Made by a program: the position numbers and the translations under genes
In this document: one piece after another, positions 7,304 to 16,416 of the stretch
How the letters are laid out: each line of letters opens with the position of its first letter
How positions within the stretch are numbered: the stretch's first letter is position 1
NCBI GenBank assembly: GCA_017463125.1
Contig: JAFTPV010000004.1
Coordinates: 1-58,793, forward strand
Direction: 5' to 3'
DNA: 58,793 bases
Source of the DNA: Clostridia bacterium
GTDB taxonomy: Bacteria; Bacillota; Clostridia; Oscillospirales; CAG-272
Notes under the pieces: generated by a model
What the model was told of the DNA's origin: nothing
The model's database searches: none
What the model saw: the letters and a program-made list of their open reading frames with translations, nothing else

Positions 7304-8239
7304 ATGAATAGCTATATGCCCGAGGGAATGCTTATTTCCGAGGAAGATAATTACGAATATATTTCCTCACTTGAGGGACTGCAAAAGGCTCAAAGAGAAG
7401 GTATAATATTAGAATCGGTGGCGGTGCTTTGCGACCATAATTTCAATTTACACGTTGAGCTTCCCGGAAAAATAAAGGCTATAATCCCAAGGGCCGAGGT
7501 TGTAAAAGCCCAAGGTAATGAAGAAATAAAGGATATTGCAATTTTAACGCGAGTTGGCAAAACTGTAGCCTTCAAGGTTATTGGTTTTGAAAAGGGGGAA
7601 AACGGAAAACCGATTGTAATTCTTTCAAGAAGAGCCGCACAAAAGGAATGTATACATAATTATATATCCGCTCTCGAGCCCGGCGATATTATTCCGGCAA
7701 AGGTTACTCACCTCGAAAATTTCGGTGCCTTCGTTGATATAGGCTGCGGAATCGTTTCCCTGCTCTCTATTGATTCTATTTCTGTTTCAAGAATTTCTCA
7801 CCCATCGGCAAGAGTTTGCGTAGGTGACGTTATTTATACCGTTGTGAAAAGCATTGACGACCGAGGCAGAATATACGTATCGTCAAAGGAGCTTCTCGGA
7901 AGCTGGGAGGAGAACGCCGCTCATTTTTCAGAGGGACAGACGGTGCGCGGAATTATACGCAGTGTTGAAAGCTACGGCGTATTCGTAGAGCTGAAGCCGA
8001 ATCTTGCCGGTCTTGCTGAATACAGGGCCGATGCCGAGGTTGGTATGACTGCCGCCGTATACATAAAAAGCATTATACCCGAAAAGATGAAAATTAAGCT
8101 TATCATCATCGACTCGGAGGATATTCAAGGTTATCTTGAACCGCTTGAATATTACATAGACACGAAAACGGTAACTCATATTGACAGCTGGCGCTATTCG
8201 CCAAAAATTTCAAAAAGAGTTATTGAAAGTGTATTTTGA
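7304..8239 (+). CDS. Triple S1-domain RNA-binding protein
   Basis: The 311-aa protein contains three S1-like OB folds: a divergent first one (about residues 35-120, GKIKAIIPRAEVV ending VILSRRAAQK), a second (about 125-200, PAKVTHLENFGAFVDIGCGIVSLLS) and a third (about 205-265, GIIRSVESYGVFVELKPNLAGLAE). This resembles ribosomal protein S1-like proteins of Firmicutes, which bind mRNA, but the short size and poor first domain argue against canonical RpsA. SD GGAAAGGTAAGG precedes the ATG. A TATAAT at about 7251 may be its -10. It ends at a strong shared terminator. Confidence 0.8.
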   Translation: MNSYMPEGMLISEEDNYEYISSLEGLQKAQREGIILESVAVLCDHNFNLHVELPGKIKAIIPRAEVVKAQGNEEIKDIAILTRVGKTVAFKVIGFEKGENGKPIVILSRRAAQKECIHNYISALEPGDIIPAKVTHLENFGAFVDIGCGIVSLLSIDSISVSRISHPSARVCVGDVIYTVVKSIDDRGRIYVSSKELLGSWEENAAHFSEGQTVRGIIRSVESYGVFVELKPNLAGLAEYRADAEVGMTAAVYIKSIIPEKMKIKLIIIDSEDIQGYLEPLEYYIDTKTVTHIDSWRYSPKISKRVIESVF

Positions 8240-8249
8240 AATAAAAAAG

Positions 8250-8285
8250 GCATATCCGCAGATAGAGAATTTTCTGCGGATATGC
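8250..8285. terminator. Bidirectional terminator (S1 gene / pyridoxamine kinase)
   Basis: GCATATCCGCAGA (8250-8262) pairs perfectly with TCTGCGGATATGC (8273-8285), flanked by A-run and T-run, between convergent genes. Confidence 0.9.
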
Positions 8286-8293
8286 TTTTTTAA

Positions 8294-9127
8294 TTATTCG
8301 TTAATCATAGAAATAAGCTTTGGGAGCACAGGCTCGAATTTAGCACCGTACCAATGATTTTCCTCCTCAGCGGTTGCCTTTATGCACTCAACCGTGTAAT
8401 CTGCGGCAATTCTCGCAGCATCATAAGAGCTCTTTCCTCTGATCAGCGCACCAACGAAGGCCGAAGCGTATATATCTCCAGTTCCGTGACAGCTATTAGA
8501 AAGCATCTCGTGCTCGTAATATGCGTAATTGCCGTTTTCGTATACCACAACGCCGTTCTTTCCCTTTTTGTATGAGATTCCGGTGAAGATAACGTTCCTT
8601 GCGCCAAGAGAAACGAGCGCCTCAATTATTTTTTTAACGTAAGCCTCATCGTACTCGGTCTTGTATTCAATTCCGGTAAGAAGGCAAGCCTCAGTCATAT
8701 TCGGAACAACGTAATCAGCATCGGCACAAAGGGTACGCATTGCCGCAACGAAATCGTCGTCAAACCCGGGATAAAGCTTTCCATTATCTGCCATAGCAGG
8801 ATCGATTATAACTACGCCGCCCTGCTTCTTTGAGGATTTAATTATATCAATAACATATTGCACCTGTCTTGTGCTGCCGAGATATCCGGTATAAACGGCG
8901 TCAAATTTGATTCCCTCTTTTTTCCAGTGCTCGTTGACCGGAGGCATATCATCGGTCAAATCACGGAATGTATAACCCGAGAAGCCGGCAGTATGCGTAG
9001 AAAGAACCGCCGACGGCAAAACGCAGGTTTCTACTCCGCAGGCTGAAATTATCGGAAGCGCAACGGTCAGAGAGCACTGACCTACACAGGAAATATCCTG
9101 TATCGTAAGAATTTTTGGATATGACAT
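8294..9127 (-). CDS. pdxY: Pyridoxamine/pyridoxal kinase
   Basis: I start at the ATG at 9127 (MSYPKILTIQDISCVGQCSL), preceded by AAAGGGG; earlier in-frame codons overlap the promoter. The 277-aa ribokinase-fold enzyme phosphorylates B6 vitamers with ATP in the salvage route to PLP. Motifs: IQDISCVGQCSL, FDAVYTGYLGS, PNMTEACLLTG, and the anion-hole region SCHGTGDIYAS with the catalytic Asp (about residue 220). It is divergently paired with a PdxR/MocR regulator, which fits B6 metabolism. The PdxY/PdxK distinction is uncertain. Confidence 0.88.
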   Translation of the reverse strand: MSYPKILTIQDISCVGQCSLTVALPIISACGVETCVLPSAVLSTHTAGFSGYTFRDLTDDMPPVNEHWKKEGIKFDAVYTGYLGSTRQVQYVIDIIKSSKKQGGVVIIDPAMADNGKLYPGFDDDFVAAMRTLCADADYVVPNMTEACLLTGIEYKTEYDEAYVKKIIEALVSLGARNVIFTGISYKKGKNGVVVYENGNYAYYEHEMLSNSCHGTGDIYASAFVGALIRGKSSYDAARIAADYTVECIKATAEEENHWYGAKFEPVLPKLISMINE

Positions 9128-9160
9128 TTTCAAAACCCCTTTACTTTTTCTGCTGTTTAT

Positions 9161-9189
9161 ATTATAATGAATATGTGAGTATGTGTAAA
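9161..9189 (-). promoter_or_regulatory. Promoter of the pyridoxamine kinase
   Basis: Minus strand TTTACA (9184-9189), 17 bp, TATAAT (9161-9166). Confidence 0.8.
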
Positions 9190-9201
9190 TACTCAAATTT
9201 G
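9177..9201. promoter_or_regulatory. Candidate MocR/PdxR operator overlapping the kinase -35
   Basis: GAGTAT (9177-9182) and ATACTC (9189-9194) form an inverted repeat across the kinase -35 box, abutting a second palindrome CAAATTTG (9194-9201). The site lies in the shared promoter region of regulator and kinase. Confidence 0.5.
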
Positions 9202-9234
9202 AATATTTTTTTATAACCAGATGGATAAATTAAA

Positions 9235-10287
9235 ATGGATAAAAAGTATGTAAAGCTATATAAAGAAATTAAAGAAAAAATTTTAAGCGGAGAATATCCT
9301 GGAGGAAAAAAGCTGCCGTCAAAAAGAGTTATGGCAGATCTGCACGGTGTAAGCGTTATAACCGTTGAGGCGGCGTACGATGTATTGATTGATGAAGGAT
9401 ATATTACGCCGCGAGAGCGCAGCGGGTATTTTGTATCTGCCATAAATCATTACATTCAAGAAAAAAATACGGCAAAGGATACTATAAGCTATCTTGACGA
9501 CCCTACAGGTGTGCCTGACACTGACTTTGAATACTCCGTTTGGTTCAAGACGGTAAGAAGGGTTATTTCGGAAAAAGGAAGCCTACTATTCATAAAGTCG
9601 CCGGTCCGGGGATGTGCTGTTTTACGTAACGCAATCGCGGATTATCTTTACCGTTATCGCGGTATGCACGCAGAACCAAAAAATATAATCATCGGCTCCG
9701 GATCAGAGCAGCTTTACGAAATAGCAATAAAAATTTTAGGCAGAAATAAAATTTACGGCATTGAATCTCCCTGCTACGAACAAATACCTACAATATATCA
9801 TGATATGGGTGCCGCAGTATGCAGTCTTGATATGGGGAATGACGGAATAGTCAGCGATGCACTCAAAAAAGGGGAATTCGACGTTTTGCACGTCACCCCA
9901 TTTCACAGCTATCCCTCGGGCATTACCGCATCTATATCCAAGAGATATGAATATTTGGACTGGGCAAACCAAAACGGAAATTATATAATTGAAGACGACT
10001 TTGACAGTGAATTTTTTATCCCCGGTAACCCTATCGAATCATTATATAAGCTAAATTCCGGAAAATCTGTTATATACATTAACACCTTCTCAAAGAGCTT
10101 AAGCCCTGCTATGCGTTTAGGTTATATGATACTTCCCGATGAGCTGCTGCCTTTATACGACGCACATCTCGGAAGCCACTCCTGTTCCGTTCCCGTTATG
10201 GATCAGTACATCTTAGCTGAATTTATATCAAGCGGCAGCTTTGAGCGACATCTTAACAGAATGAGGCGAAAGTTAAACAAATCATAA
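9235..10287 (+). CDS. MocR/PdxR-type GntR regulator, C-terminally truncated
   Basis: The N-terminal winged helix (about residues 5-68: KEKILSGEYPGGKKLPSKR, VSVITVEAAYDVLIDEGY) is followed by a fold-type I aminotransferase-like domain with the PLP lysine in NTFSKSLSPAMRLGY. In this family such proteins sense PLP and control B6 genes. The family is usually about 450-490 aa; this one stops at 350 aa at RMRRKLNKS, losing the C-terminal subdomain of about 100 residues. The next 100 bp hold only the promoter of the next gene, so the missing part is deleted rather than frameshifted. It may be inactive or act with an incomplete effector domain. Confidence 0.8.
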   Translation: MDKKYVKLYKEIKEKILSGEYPGGKKLPSKRVMADLHGVSVITVEAAYDVLIDEGYITPRERSGYFVSAINHYIQEKNTAKDTISYLDDPTGVPDTDFEYSVWFKTVRRVISEKGSLLFIKSPVRGCAVLRNAIADYLYRYRGMHAEPKNIIIGSGSEQLYEIAIKILGRNKIYGIESPCYEQIPTIYHDMGAAVCSLDMGNDGIVSDALKKGEFDVLHVTPFHSYPSGITASISKRYEYLDWANQNGNYIIEDDFDSEFFIPGNPIESLYKLNSGKSVIYINTFSKSLSPAMRLGYMILPDELLPLYDAHLGSHSCSVPVMDQYILAEFISSGSFERHLNRMRRKLNKS

Positions 10288-10325
10288 AAACGTTTTCAAA
10301 CTTTATTTTTATATAAAATAGGGAC

Positions 10326-10354
10326 TTGCAATATTTTACTGTTTATGATATAAT
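10326..10354 (+). promoter_or_regulatory. Promoter of the DUF951-ruvAB operon
   Basis: TTGCAA (10326-10331), 17 bp, TATAAT (10349-10354) with an upstream TGA (extended -10). Confidence 0.75.
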
Positions 10355-10387
10355 ATTTTTGATTATTTTATAGGAACGGATACTAAA

Positions 10388-10846
10388 ATGAAAAGATTTG
10401 AAAACATTCTACTCAAGGGCTGCGGATTTGCCGTTTTGATTTTGACCCTATTCTACATATTTGCACTCACAAGCAACTATAATAATGCGACCATTGAGTT
10501 TTCTACCTTTGCTCTAATTTTAGCCTTCGGTATGTTAATTTCATTTACTACAATGCTCCTCGGTCTTAAAAAGCTTGCACTACCCTTAAGAATAGCTATC
10601 CATTACACTTCTCTTATGGTGGCGTTCTGCATTATTTTTATGGCATCGGGCAACATCAGTGCTGACAGTCCCGCAAAAATCTTTTCTGCTGTTGTAATAT
10701 TTACGTTTCTTTACGCCATGCTCTTCGGTGCGGTTTATTTTATCAAAAAATTAGTAAACGCCGTTGATAATAAAGTAGACAAAAGATCTAAAAAGAATAC
10801 GGAAAAGAAATCAGAATACAAATCTCTGTATTCCTCAAAGCAGTAA
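10388..10846 (+). CDS. Four-TM membrane protein (DUF3021-like)
   Basis: The 152-aa protein has four predicted membrane helices (about residues 10-30, 38-60, 68-88, 97-120) and a basic Lys/Ser-rich cytoplasmic tail (DKRSKKNTEKKSE). The layout resembles DUF3021 proteins, but I see no diagnostic motif. It begins an operon with DUF951, ruvA and ruvB; the next ATG is 1 nt beyond its stop. Function unknown. Confidence 0.65.
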   Translation: MKRFENILLKGCGFAVLILTLFYIFALTSNYNNATIEFSTFALILAFGMLISFTTMLLGLKKLALPLRIAIHYTSLMVAFCIIFMASGNISADSPAKIFSAVVIFTFLYAMLFGAVYFIKKLVNAVDNKVDKRSKKNTEKKSEYKSLYSSKQ

Positions 10847-10847
10847 T

Positions 10848-11030
10848 ATGAAAATTATCAGAATAAATGAAGAGGACAAGCTCGTTTTGAAAAAGAAGCA
10901 TCCCTGCGGCACAGATATTTTTACCGTGAAGCGACTCGGAAGCGATATACGCATTATCTGCGACGGCTGCGGACGCGATCTGACCTTGAAACGAGAGCAG
11001 CTTGAAAAAGCGGTGAAAAAGATTCTCTGA
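10848..11030 (+). CDS. DUF951 family small zinc-ribbon-like protein
   Basis: The 60-aa product has the DUF951 pattern: KKKHPCGTDIFTVKRLGSDI followed by CDGCGRDLTLKR and a basic C terminus. The Cys residues (C20, C38, C41) look metal-binding. It is widespread in Firmicutes, with unknown function and likely nucleic-acid contact. Translationally coupled to the upstream gene. Confidence 0.85.
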   Translation: MKIIRINEEDKLVLKKKHPCGTDIFTVKRLGSDIRIICDGCGRDLTLKREQLEKAVKKIL

Positions 11031-11056
11031 AATATAAAAAAACGATTGGAGAAATT

Positions 11057-11674
11057 ATGTTTTACTATTTAAGCGGTGAGCTTGCATACCGCGATATTAA
11101 TACCTGCGTTATTGACTGCGGAGGAGTTGGCTACAAGCTGACGGTGAGCCTCACGACATCGGACGCACTCGTATCCAAGCTAGGCAAAACTGTGAAATTA
11201 TTCACTCACCTTGCCGTAAGAGAGGACGGAGTTGAGCTCTTCGGCTTCGGCTCCTTGGAAGAGCGCGAGTGCTTTAATAATCTGACAAGCGTCAGCGGAG
11301 TCGGCCCCAAGGTCGCTATGAGCATTCTCTCCACCCTAACCCCCGAGAAGCTGGCTCTTGCTATCTGCACGGATGATATTAAAGCCATCGCAAAGGCACC
11401 AGGCATCGGTGCGAAGAGCGCCGCCAGAATCGTGCTTGAGCTAAAGGACAAGATGTCAAAAAATATGCTTTCCTACGAAACGGCAGTCAGCGGTGGCAGC
11501 GCACCTGTTACGAAAATCGCAAATAATTCTACCCTTGCGGAAGCAACCGAGGCACTTCTCGTGCTTGGCTACGATAAAAACACGATTCTTACGGTGCTTA
11601 AGGACGCAGACCTTAACGCCGATATCGGCGACATCGTTAAAAACGCTCTAAAAAAGCTTGCCGGCGGCAGATAA
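11057..11674 (+). CDS. ruvA: Holliday junction branch migration protein RuvA
   Basis: The 205-aa protein has the three RuvA domains: N-terminal OB fold (residues 1-65, with VREDGVELFGFGS), tandem helix-hairpin-helix motifs (LTSVSGVGPKVAMSILS and IAKAPGIGAKSAARIVLELK, about 73-125) and a C-terminal domain (about 150-205) that binds RuvB. It clamps four-way junctions and positions the RuvB motor. SD TTGGAGAAATT precedes the ATG; ruvB follows after 18 bp. Confidence 0.95.
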   Translation: MFYYLSGELAYRDINTCVIDCGGVGYKLTVSLTTSDALVSKLGKTVKLFTHLAVREDGVELFGFGSLEERECFNNLTSVSGVGPKVAMSILSTLTPEKLALAICTDDIKAIAKAPGIGAKSAARIVLELKDKMSKNMLSYETAVSGGSAPVTKIANNSTLAEATEALLVLGYDKNTILTVLKDADLNADIGDIVKNALKKLAGGR

Positions 11675-11692
11675 CCCGAAAGGACTGTATTT

Positions 11693-12742
11693 ATGATAGA
11701 AGAATCAAATGAATTTGATTTTGAGAACCGAATAGTTTCAACCGAGTACGACTCTATGGAGGACGGTGAGGTTGAAATCTGCTTAAGACCAAAGACGCTT
11801 GAGGAATACGTCGGTCAGACAAAAGCAAAATCAAATCTTAAGGTTTATATCGAGAGTGCTAAGCTGCGCTCCGAGGCGCTTGACCACGTCCTGCTTTACG
11901 GCCCTCCCGGTCTTGGAAAAACCACCCTTTCCTCAATAATCGCAAACGAGATGGGCGTTAATATCCGCACCACATCAGGACCCGCTATCGAAAAGCCCGG
12001 TGACCTTGCCGCTATTTTAACAAATCTCGCTCCGGGTGACGTACTGTTTATCGACGAGATACACCGTCTTTCAAGAGTTGCAGAGGAAATACTCTATCCC
12101 GCTATGGAGGACTACGCGCTTGATATTATAATCGGCAAGGGTCCCAGCGCAAGAACAATACATATGCCGATACCGAAGTTTACTCTCATAGGCGCAACGA
12201 CCCGAGCAGGACAGCTTACCACACCCCTTCGTGACAGGTTCGGCGTTCTTCTTAAGCTCGAGCTTTACACAACCGATGAGCTTGCCACAATAGTAAAGCG
12301 CTCTGCAAGTATCCTTGATATAAAAATTACTGACGACGGCGCTATTGGAATAGCCTCAAGGTCCAGAGGAACACCCCGTATTGCCAACCGTCTTTTGAAG
12401 CGTGTGCGTGATTTTGCACTCGTAAAGGGCAACGGAACGATAACCTCAGAGATTGCGACTTACGCGCTTGAGGCGCTTGAGATTGACGAGCTCGGACTCG
12501 ACAACATTGACCGCAGAATGCTTGAGGCTATAATCAAATTTTACGGTGGCGGCCCCGTCGGTCTTGACACCCTTGCGGCAACTATCGGTGAGGAGGCTAT
12601 CACTATCGAGGACGTCTACGAGCCTTATCTTATGCAAATAGGATTCCTGTCAAGAACGCCGCGCGGCAGGTGCGTTACTAAGCTTGCCTACGACCATCTC
12701 GGCATACCATTTGGTATGAACGATATCGATTTATTTTCTTAA
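11693..12742 (+). CDS. ruvB: Holliday junction branch migration helicase RuvB
   Basis: The 349-aa AAA+ ATPase has [15 protein letters not shown], Walker [13 protein letters not shown] (about residues 69-80), Walker [10 protein letters not shown], sensor 1 [19 protein letters not shown] with the arginine finger region, and a C-terminal winged helix ([13 protein letters not shown]). Length is normal. It drives branch migration with RuvA during recombination repair. No ruvC is nearby, as usual in Firmicutes. Terminator follows. Confidence 0.96.
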   Translation: MIEESNEFDFENRIVSTEYDSMEDGEVEICLRPKTLEEYVGQTKAKSNLKVYIESAKLRSEALDHVLLYGPPGLGKTTLSSIIANEMGVNIRTTSGPAIEKPGDLAAILTNLAPGDVLFIDEIHRLSRVAEEILYPAMEDYALDIIIGKGPSARTIHMPIPKFTLIGATTRAGQLTTPLRDRFGVLLKLELYTTDELATIVKRSASILDIKITDDGAIGIASRSRGTPRIANRLLKRVRDFALVKGNGTITSEIATYALEALEIDELGLDNIDRRMLEAIIKFYGGGPVGLDTLAATIGEEAITIEDVYEPYLMQIGFLSRTPRGRCVTKLAYDHLGIPFGMNDIDLFS

Positions 12743-12755
12743 AAAGCTTATTTAT

Positions 12756-12785
12756 AAGAGGAAGAGTAACTTAGCTCTTCCTCTT
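12756..12785. terminator. Terminator after ruvB
   Basis: AAGAGGAAGAG (12756-12766) pairs with CTCTTCCTCTT (12775-12785), followed by TGTTT. Confidence 0.8.
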
Positions 12786-12853
12786 TGTTTATATTATACA
12801 AATATTATAATTTTTTTCAGTAATAATTACATATAGCGAAACTTTTTTTCTTA

Positions 12854-12862
12854 TGCTATAAT
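12854..12862 (+). promoter_or_regulatory. Extended -10 promoter of the deacetylase gene
   Basis: TGCTATAAT (12854-12862); no clear -35. The transcript would start near 12869, which rules out the upstream TTG at 12862 as initiation codon. Confidence 0.6.
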
Positions 12863-12894
12863 TGTTTAATGAAAGGATAAGGAGAATGAGTGCT

Positions 12895-15537
12895 ATGACA
12901 AAATCAAAAATTCTTAAGACGTCTCTTGCCGTTGGAATTATTTTGCTACTATTAACCTGCTTGGTTACAACGGTAATTATAGCGACAACGAGCGATCCCG
13001 TAGTTGCCTGCGCTTCAATTGAAGAAAAGAACGTAGAATACAGAGATCTGCTCCACCTTGCGTTTACCGTAAGTCTTACGGAGGATGCGCCTGTTGGTAA
13101 TGCAGGAATTATAATGTGGGAGGATGATGTAACGGCATACAAGGTCTCAAATGCCTGCTACTCCTGCTTTAACGAATCTGTTGACCCTAACGGTAAAATA
13201 TATTACGCCGGCCCCGGAATACCGGCAAAGGAAATGGGTAAGGTCTATAAGGTTTCTGCCGCTGTAAAGACGGATACCGGAATAGTTATCGCAAGTGAGC
13301 CTGAGGATTTCAGCGTTGAGCTATACGCAAACGAGCGTCTTTCCGATCTCTTGAATATCTATGAAAGCGTCGGTTATCTTACGGCAGAAGAGATTAATCA
13401 AAAAAATCTATACGAAAAGCTTCTTGCCTACGGCGGTATAGCCAGCGATTATTTTGAAAAGAACCCGTCCTCTTCCCCGTCAATTGCAAAGGTATTACCG
13501 GTTAAGGGCGGCGCTAACGGTATCGTCGTTCTTATGCTTGACGACGGACGTATTGATTCGGCAAAAATCACCGATGAGGTTCTTCAAAAATACGGTATTG
13601 TTGCCGATGCTGCTATTCACGCAGCTAAATTATACACCGGAGAGAATATTAACGCCACGCTTAACGAAGAGCTGGTTTCACAGTGGCAAGAACTCTTTGA
13701 TACAGGCCGTTGGAAGCTTACGTCTCACTCACTGACACACGATATGACAGAGTATAATAACAGTGCTTCAATGGAAAACGAGGTTGTAAAATCCCAAGAT
13801 ATTTTACGTTCGATATTCGATGGTCAGAAAGTTCTCACCTTTGCATATCCCGGTAAAGACTCCTTGGTACAAGAGCTCGGCGTGAATAACGTCTACGGAA
13901 TAATGAAGGAGCTTGTTTCAAAAACTTACATAGCGGGGCGGTATTGCAGAGGTACCGAATACGATCCGGATAAAGGCACGTGGACTGTTACCGTCGGAAG
14001 TGGTGAGCTTAAGGTGGACGAGGAAAATGACTGGTACTTCCACCCCGCAACTACAAGCAGCATAAATAAACCGGACACCATGCTTAACAAAGTAGCCTTA
14101 GCATCAAATGGGTATGTACAGGTGCTATTCCAGCACGGCGTAGTAGAGGATGCTGATTATGATAATAATACATATTACGTTACCAGAACCTATATGGAAA
14201 ACCTCTGTGCCGAAATTAAAAAGTACGTTGACAACGGTACGATATGGAACACAAGCTACGAGGACGCTATTCTCTACCTCAGGGAAGCTGAAACCGCAAC
14301 CATTACAGGCTATGCACAGAACGACTCAATAACGCTGAATCTTACCGACGAAATGGATGACACTATCTATAACCACGCTCTCACCGTCCGTGTGAATATA
14401 CCCGCTGAATGGCAGACCGTCAAAGTTACTCAAAACGGTGTAGAATCCTACGCTACGGCAAAGACGGTAGAGGGTAAGCATATCGTCGATGTTGACATCG
14501 TGCCCGACGCAGGAAAAGCAACTGTAGTCCCTGTTATCTACACCGACGACACTACTCTTGAAAGCGAATACGGAACGGTTATAGGCGAAAACAAGGTTGA
14601 CACAAACTACTACCCAGGCTTTGTAAGAAAGGCCGTTACCTTCACTATAGACGACGGAAATATAACCAATGACACGAAATTCCTCAATATAGTTAAGCCT
14701 GCCGGCATTCTCGGAACCTTTAATCTAATAAATACCGATAGTCTGACGGATCAAGGGTATACAGATTTATACAAAGGTTACGAGGTGGCAAACCACCACA
14801 GACTCCATTGTCTGCCGATGCTTGACGACTTCAACTTCGATAGCATTGAGAAAAAGGACGAAATATTCAATTCGGAAACGGCGGATACCGATTACGTATA
14901 TAAGACAAATATTGAAGGGCTATATTACGTTGATTACCATTACATAAATCCGGCATACACGGCTCCGTATTGGCACCCGATTGCTACAAATGATACGTAC
15001 ACAGCTTACATCAATATAACGGAGGATGACCTTGAGTCCATTTTCGGTGAAGGCACGGTCGTTGGCTTTGCATATCCTCACGGTAAATTAAGCACGTATG
15101 TTAAGCAGTATCTTAAGGATAACGGTTATCTATATGCAAGAAAAACCGGATGTATAAAGGATTCTACGGGCTTTGCTCTTCCCTCCGACAGATACGAGTG
15201 GTCGTACAACGCAGACGTATCCTGCCTTAACGACGTTATGGCAGCGTTTGACGCTCTTGCCGATGACGGAAATCTCAAATTTTTCTCTTTCGGAGTACAT
15301 TCCGGTGACTTTAACGGGCAGTGGGAGGTTCTTGAGACCTTTGCAGACACCTACGGTAATCGCCCCAAGGACTTCTACTATGCGTCAAACCGCGACATTT
15401 TCGAGTACGAGGACGCAGTAAAGGCACTCGTAATAACTGACGAAGGAATAGTTAATAATTCCGATATTGCAGTCTACGTCACTATAAACAACGTAAAGAC
15501 TGTTATCTCGGCAAATTCCGAATATAAGTTTAATTAA
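12895..15537 (+). CDS. Membrane-anchored protein with two polysaccharide deacetylase domains
   Basis: The start is the ATG at 12895 (MTKSKILKT), 10 nt after GGAG; the ATG at 12886 is possible. The product is about 880 aa. An N-terminal membrane anchor/signal (about residues 4-31) precedes a beta-rich region and two NodB-type (CE4) domains. The first has VLMLDDG (about 216) and SHSLTHD (about 277), both metal/catalytic motifs, plus TFAYPG. The second has FTIDDG (about 583), but motif 2 is NHHRLHC rather than HSxTH, then GFAYPHG (about 726) and FGVHSGDF. CE4 enzymes deacetylate peptidoglycan or chitin-like glycans outside the membrane. Monocistronic. Confidence 0.78.
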   Translation: MTKSKILKTSLAVGIILLLLTCLVTTVIIATTSDPVVACASIEEKNVEYRDLLHLAFTVSLTEDAPVGNAGIIMWEDDVTAYKVSNACYSCFNESVDPNGKIYYAGPGIPAKEMGKVYKVSAAVKTDTGIVIASEPEDFSVELYANERLSDLLNIYESVGYLTAEEINQKNLYEKLLAYGGIASDYFEKNPSSSPSIAKVLPVKGGANGIVVLMLDDGRIDSAKITDEVLQKYGIVADAAIHAAKLYTGENINATLNEELVSQWQELFDTGRWKLTSHSLTHDMTEYNNSASMENEVVKSQDILRSIFDGQKVLTFAYPGKDSLVQELGVNNVYGIMKELVSKTYIAGRYCRGTEYDPDKGTWTVTVGSGELKVDEENDWYFHPATTSSINKPDTMLNKVALASNGYVQVLFQHGVVEDADYDNNTYYVTRTYMENLCAEIKKYVDNGTIWNTSYEDAILYLREAETATITGYAQNDSITLNLTDEMDDTIYNHALTVRVNIPAEWQTVKVTQNGVESYATAKTVEGKHIVDVDIVPDAGKATVVPVIYTDDTTLESEYGTVIGENKVDTNYYPGFVRKAVTFTIDDGNITNDTKFLNIVKPAGILGTFNLINTDSLTDQGYTDLYKGYEVANHHRLHCLPMLDDFNFDSIEKKDEIFNSETADTDYVYKTNIEGLYYVDYHYINPAYTAPYWHPIATNDTYTAYINITEDDLESIFGEGTVVGFAYPHGKLSTYVKQYLKDNGYLYARKTGCIKDSTGFALPSDRYEWSYNADVSCLNDVMAAFDALADDGNLKFFSFGVHSGDFNGQWEVLETFADTYGNRPKDFYYASNRDIFEYEDAVKALVITDEGIVNNSDIAVYVTINNVKTVISANSEYKFN

Positions 15538-15546
15538 AAACGCAAA

Positions 15547-15570
15547 AAATCCGTCCAAAAGGACGGATTT
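15547..15570. terminator. Bidirectional terminator (deacetylase / rpe)
   Basis: AAATCCGTCC (15547-15556), AAAA loop, GGACGGATTT (15561-15570), with A- and T-runs on either side of a convergent gene pair. Confidence 0.9.
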
Positions 15571-15586
15571 TTTTGTGTTTTTTATA

Positions 15587-16228
15587 TTATCGCAGAGCGT
15601 CTACTGCTGCGCGTCTGTCTGATGCGTTGAATACCGAGCTGCCTGCCACAAGCACGTTTGCGCCCGCTGCTACTGCAAGCTTTGCGGTTTCGGGATTTAT
15701 GCCGCCGTCAACCTGAATATCAAGGTCTTGTCCGAGTCTATTAGCTTCTGCCCTAATTTTTGACACTTTTTCGAGCATATCGGGCATAAACTTCTGACCG
15801 CCGTAACCGGGCTCAACCGTCATTACAAGCACCATATCACACCTCGGGATAAGGTGGAATATCTCCTCCGCCTTCGTGGCGGGCTTTATGGAGATTGCCG
15901 CCTTTGCGCCTGCTGCGTGAATTTCATCAAGAAGCTTTGCCGGATTCTCGGAGGCCTCGTAGTGAAATGTGACAAGATCCGCTCCCGCGTCAATAAAGCG
16001 CTTCGCGTAATTTTCGGGCTTTACAATCATAAGATGAACGTCAAAGAACATCCCACTCTTCTTCCTTAAGCACTCGATAACGGGCATACCAAAGGACATA
16101 TTGGGAACGAAAACGCCGTCCATAACGTCAAGATGAACCATTTCTGCCCCTGCCTTTTCAATTTCAGCAACCTCCGAGGCGAGATTTGAGAGATCGGATG
16201 CAAGAACCGAAGGAGAAATTTTTACCAT
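15587..16228 (-). CDS. rpe: Ribulose-phosphate 3-epimerase
   Basis: The 213-aa TIM barrel interconverts ribulose-5-P and xylulose-5-P in the pentose phosphate pathway. Motifs are standard: SPSVLASDLSNL, HLDVMDGVFVPNMSFG (metal-binding His/Asp), DVHLMI, VTFHYEA, VLVMTVEPGYGGQKF and the catalytic QVDGGIN near residue 175. SD GAAAGGTAATAAAA precedes the ATG. ispDF lies 188 bp upstream on the same strand, with a hairpin between them. Confidence 0.95.
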   Translation of the reverse strand: MVKISPSVLASDLSNLASEVAEIEKAGAEMVHLDVMDGVFVPNMSFGMPVIECLRKKSGMFFDVHLMIVKPENYAKRFIDAGADLVTFHYEASENPAKLLDEIHAAGAKAAISIKPATKAEEIFHLIPRCDMVLVMTVEPGYGGQKFMPDMLEKVSKIRAEANRLGQDLDIQVDGGINPETAKLAVAAGANVLVAGSSVFNASDRRAAVDALR

Positions 16229-16396
16229 TTTTATTACCTTTCTATTATATATATATTATTTGTGACATAAGTTTGCATTTGCCATAAAATAATACAGAGC
16301 TGCATTTTGCGGCAAATAGCGATAAGAGCCAAGCGAAAGACTTTCAACAGAGAAGACGTATATTTGATAAATCGCAAAAGCTTTTATCTTTTGATT

Positions 16397-16416
16397 GGGT
16401 GGCATAATTGCCACCC
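16397..16416. terminator. Hairpin after ispDF
   Basis: GGGTGGCA (16397-16404), TAAT, TGCCACCC (16409-16416), touching the ispDF stop codon. The T-rich side (TTATTTCTTTT) is on the plus strand; on the minus strand the tail is poor, so termination after ispDF may be partial. Confidence 0.5.
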
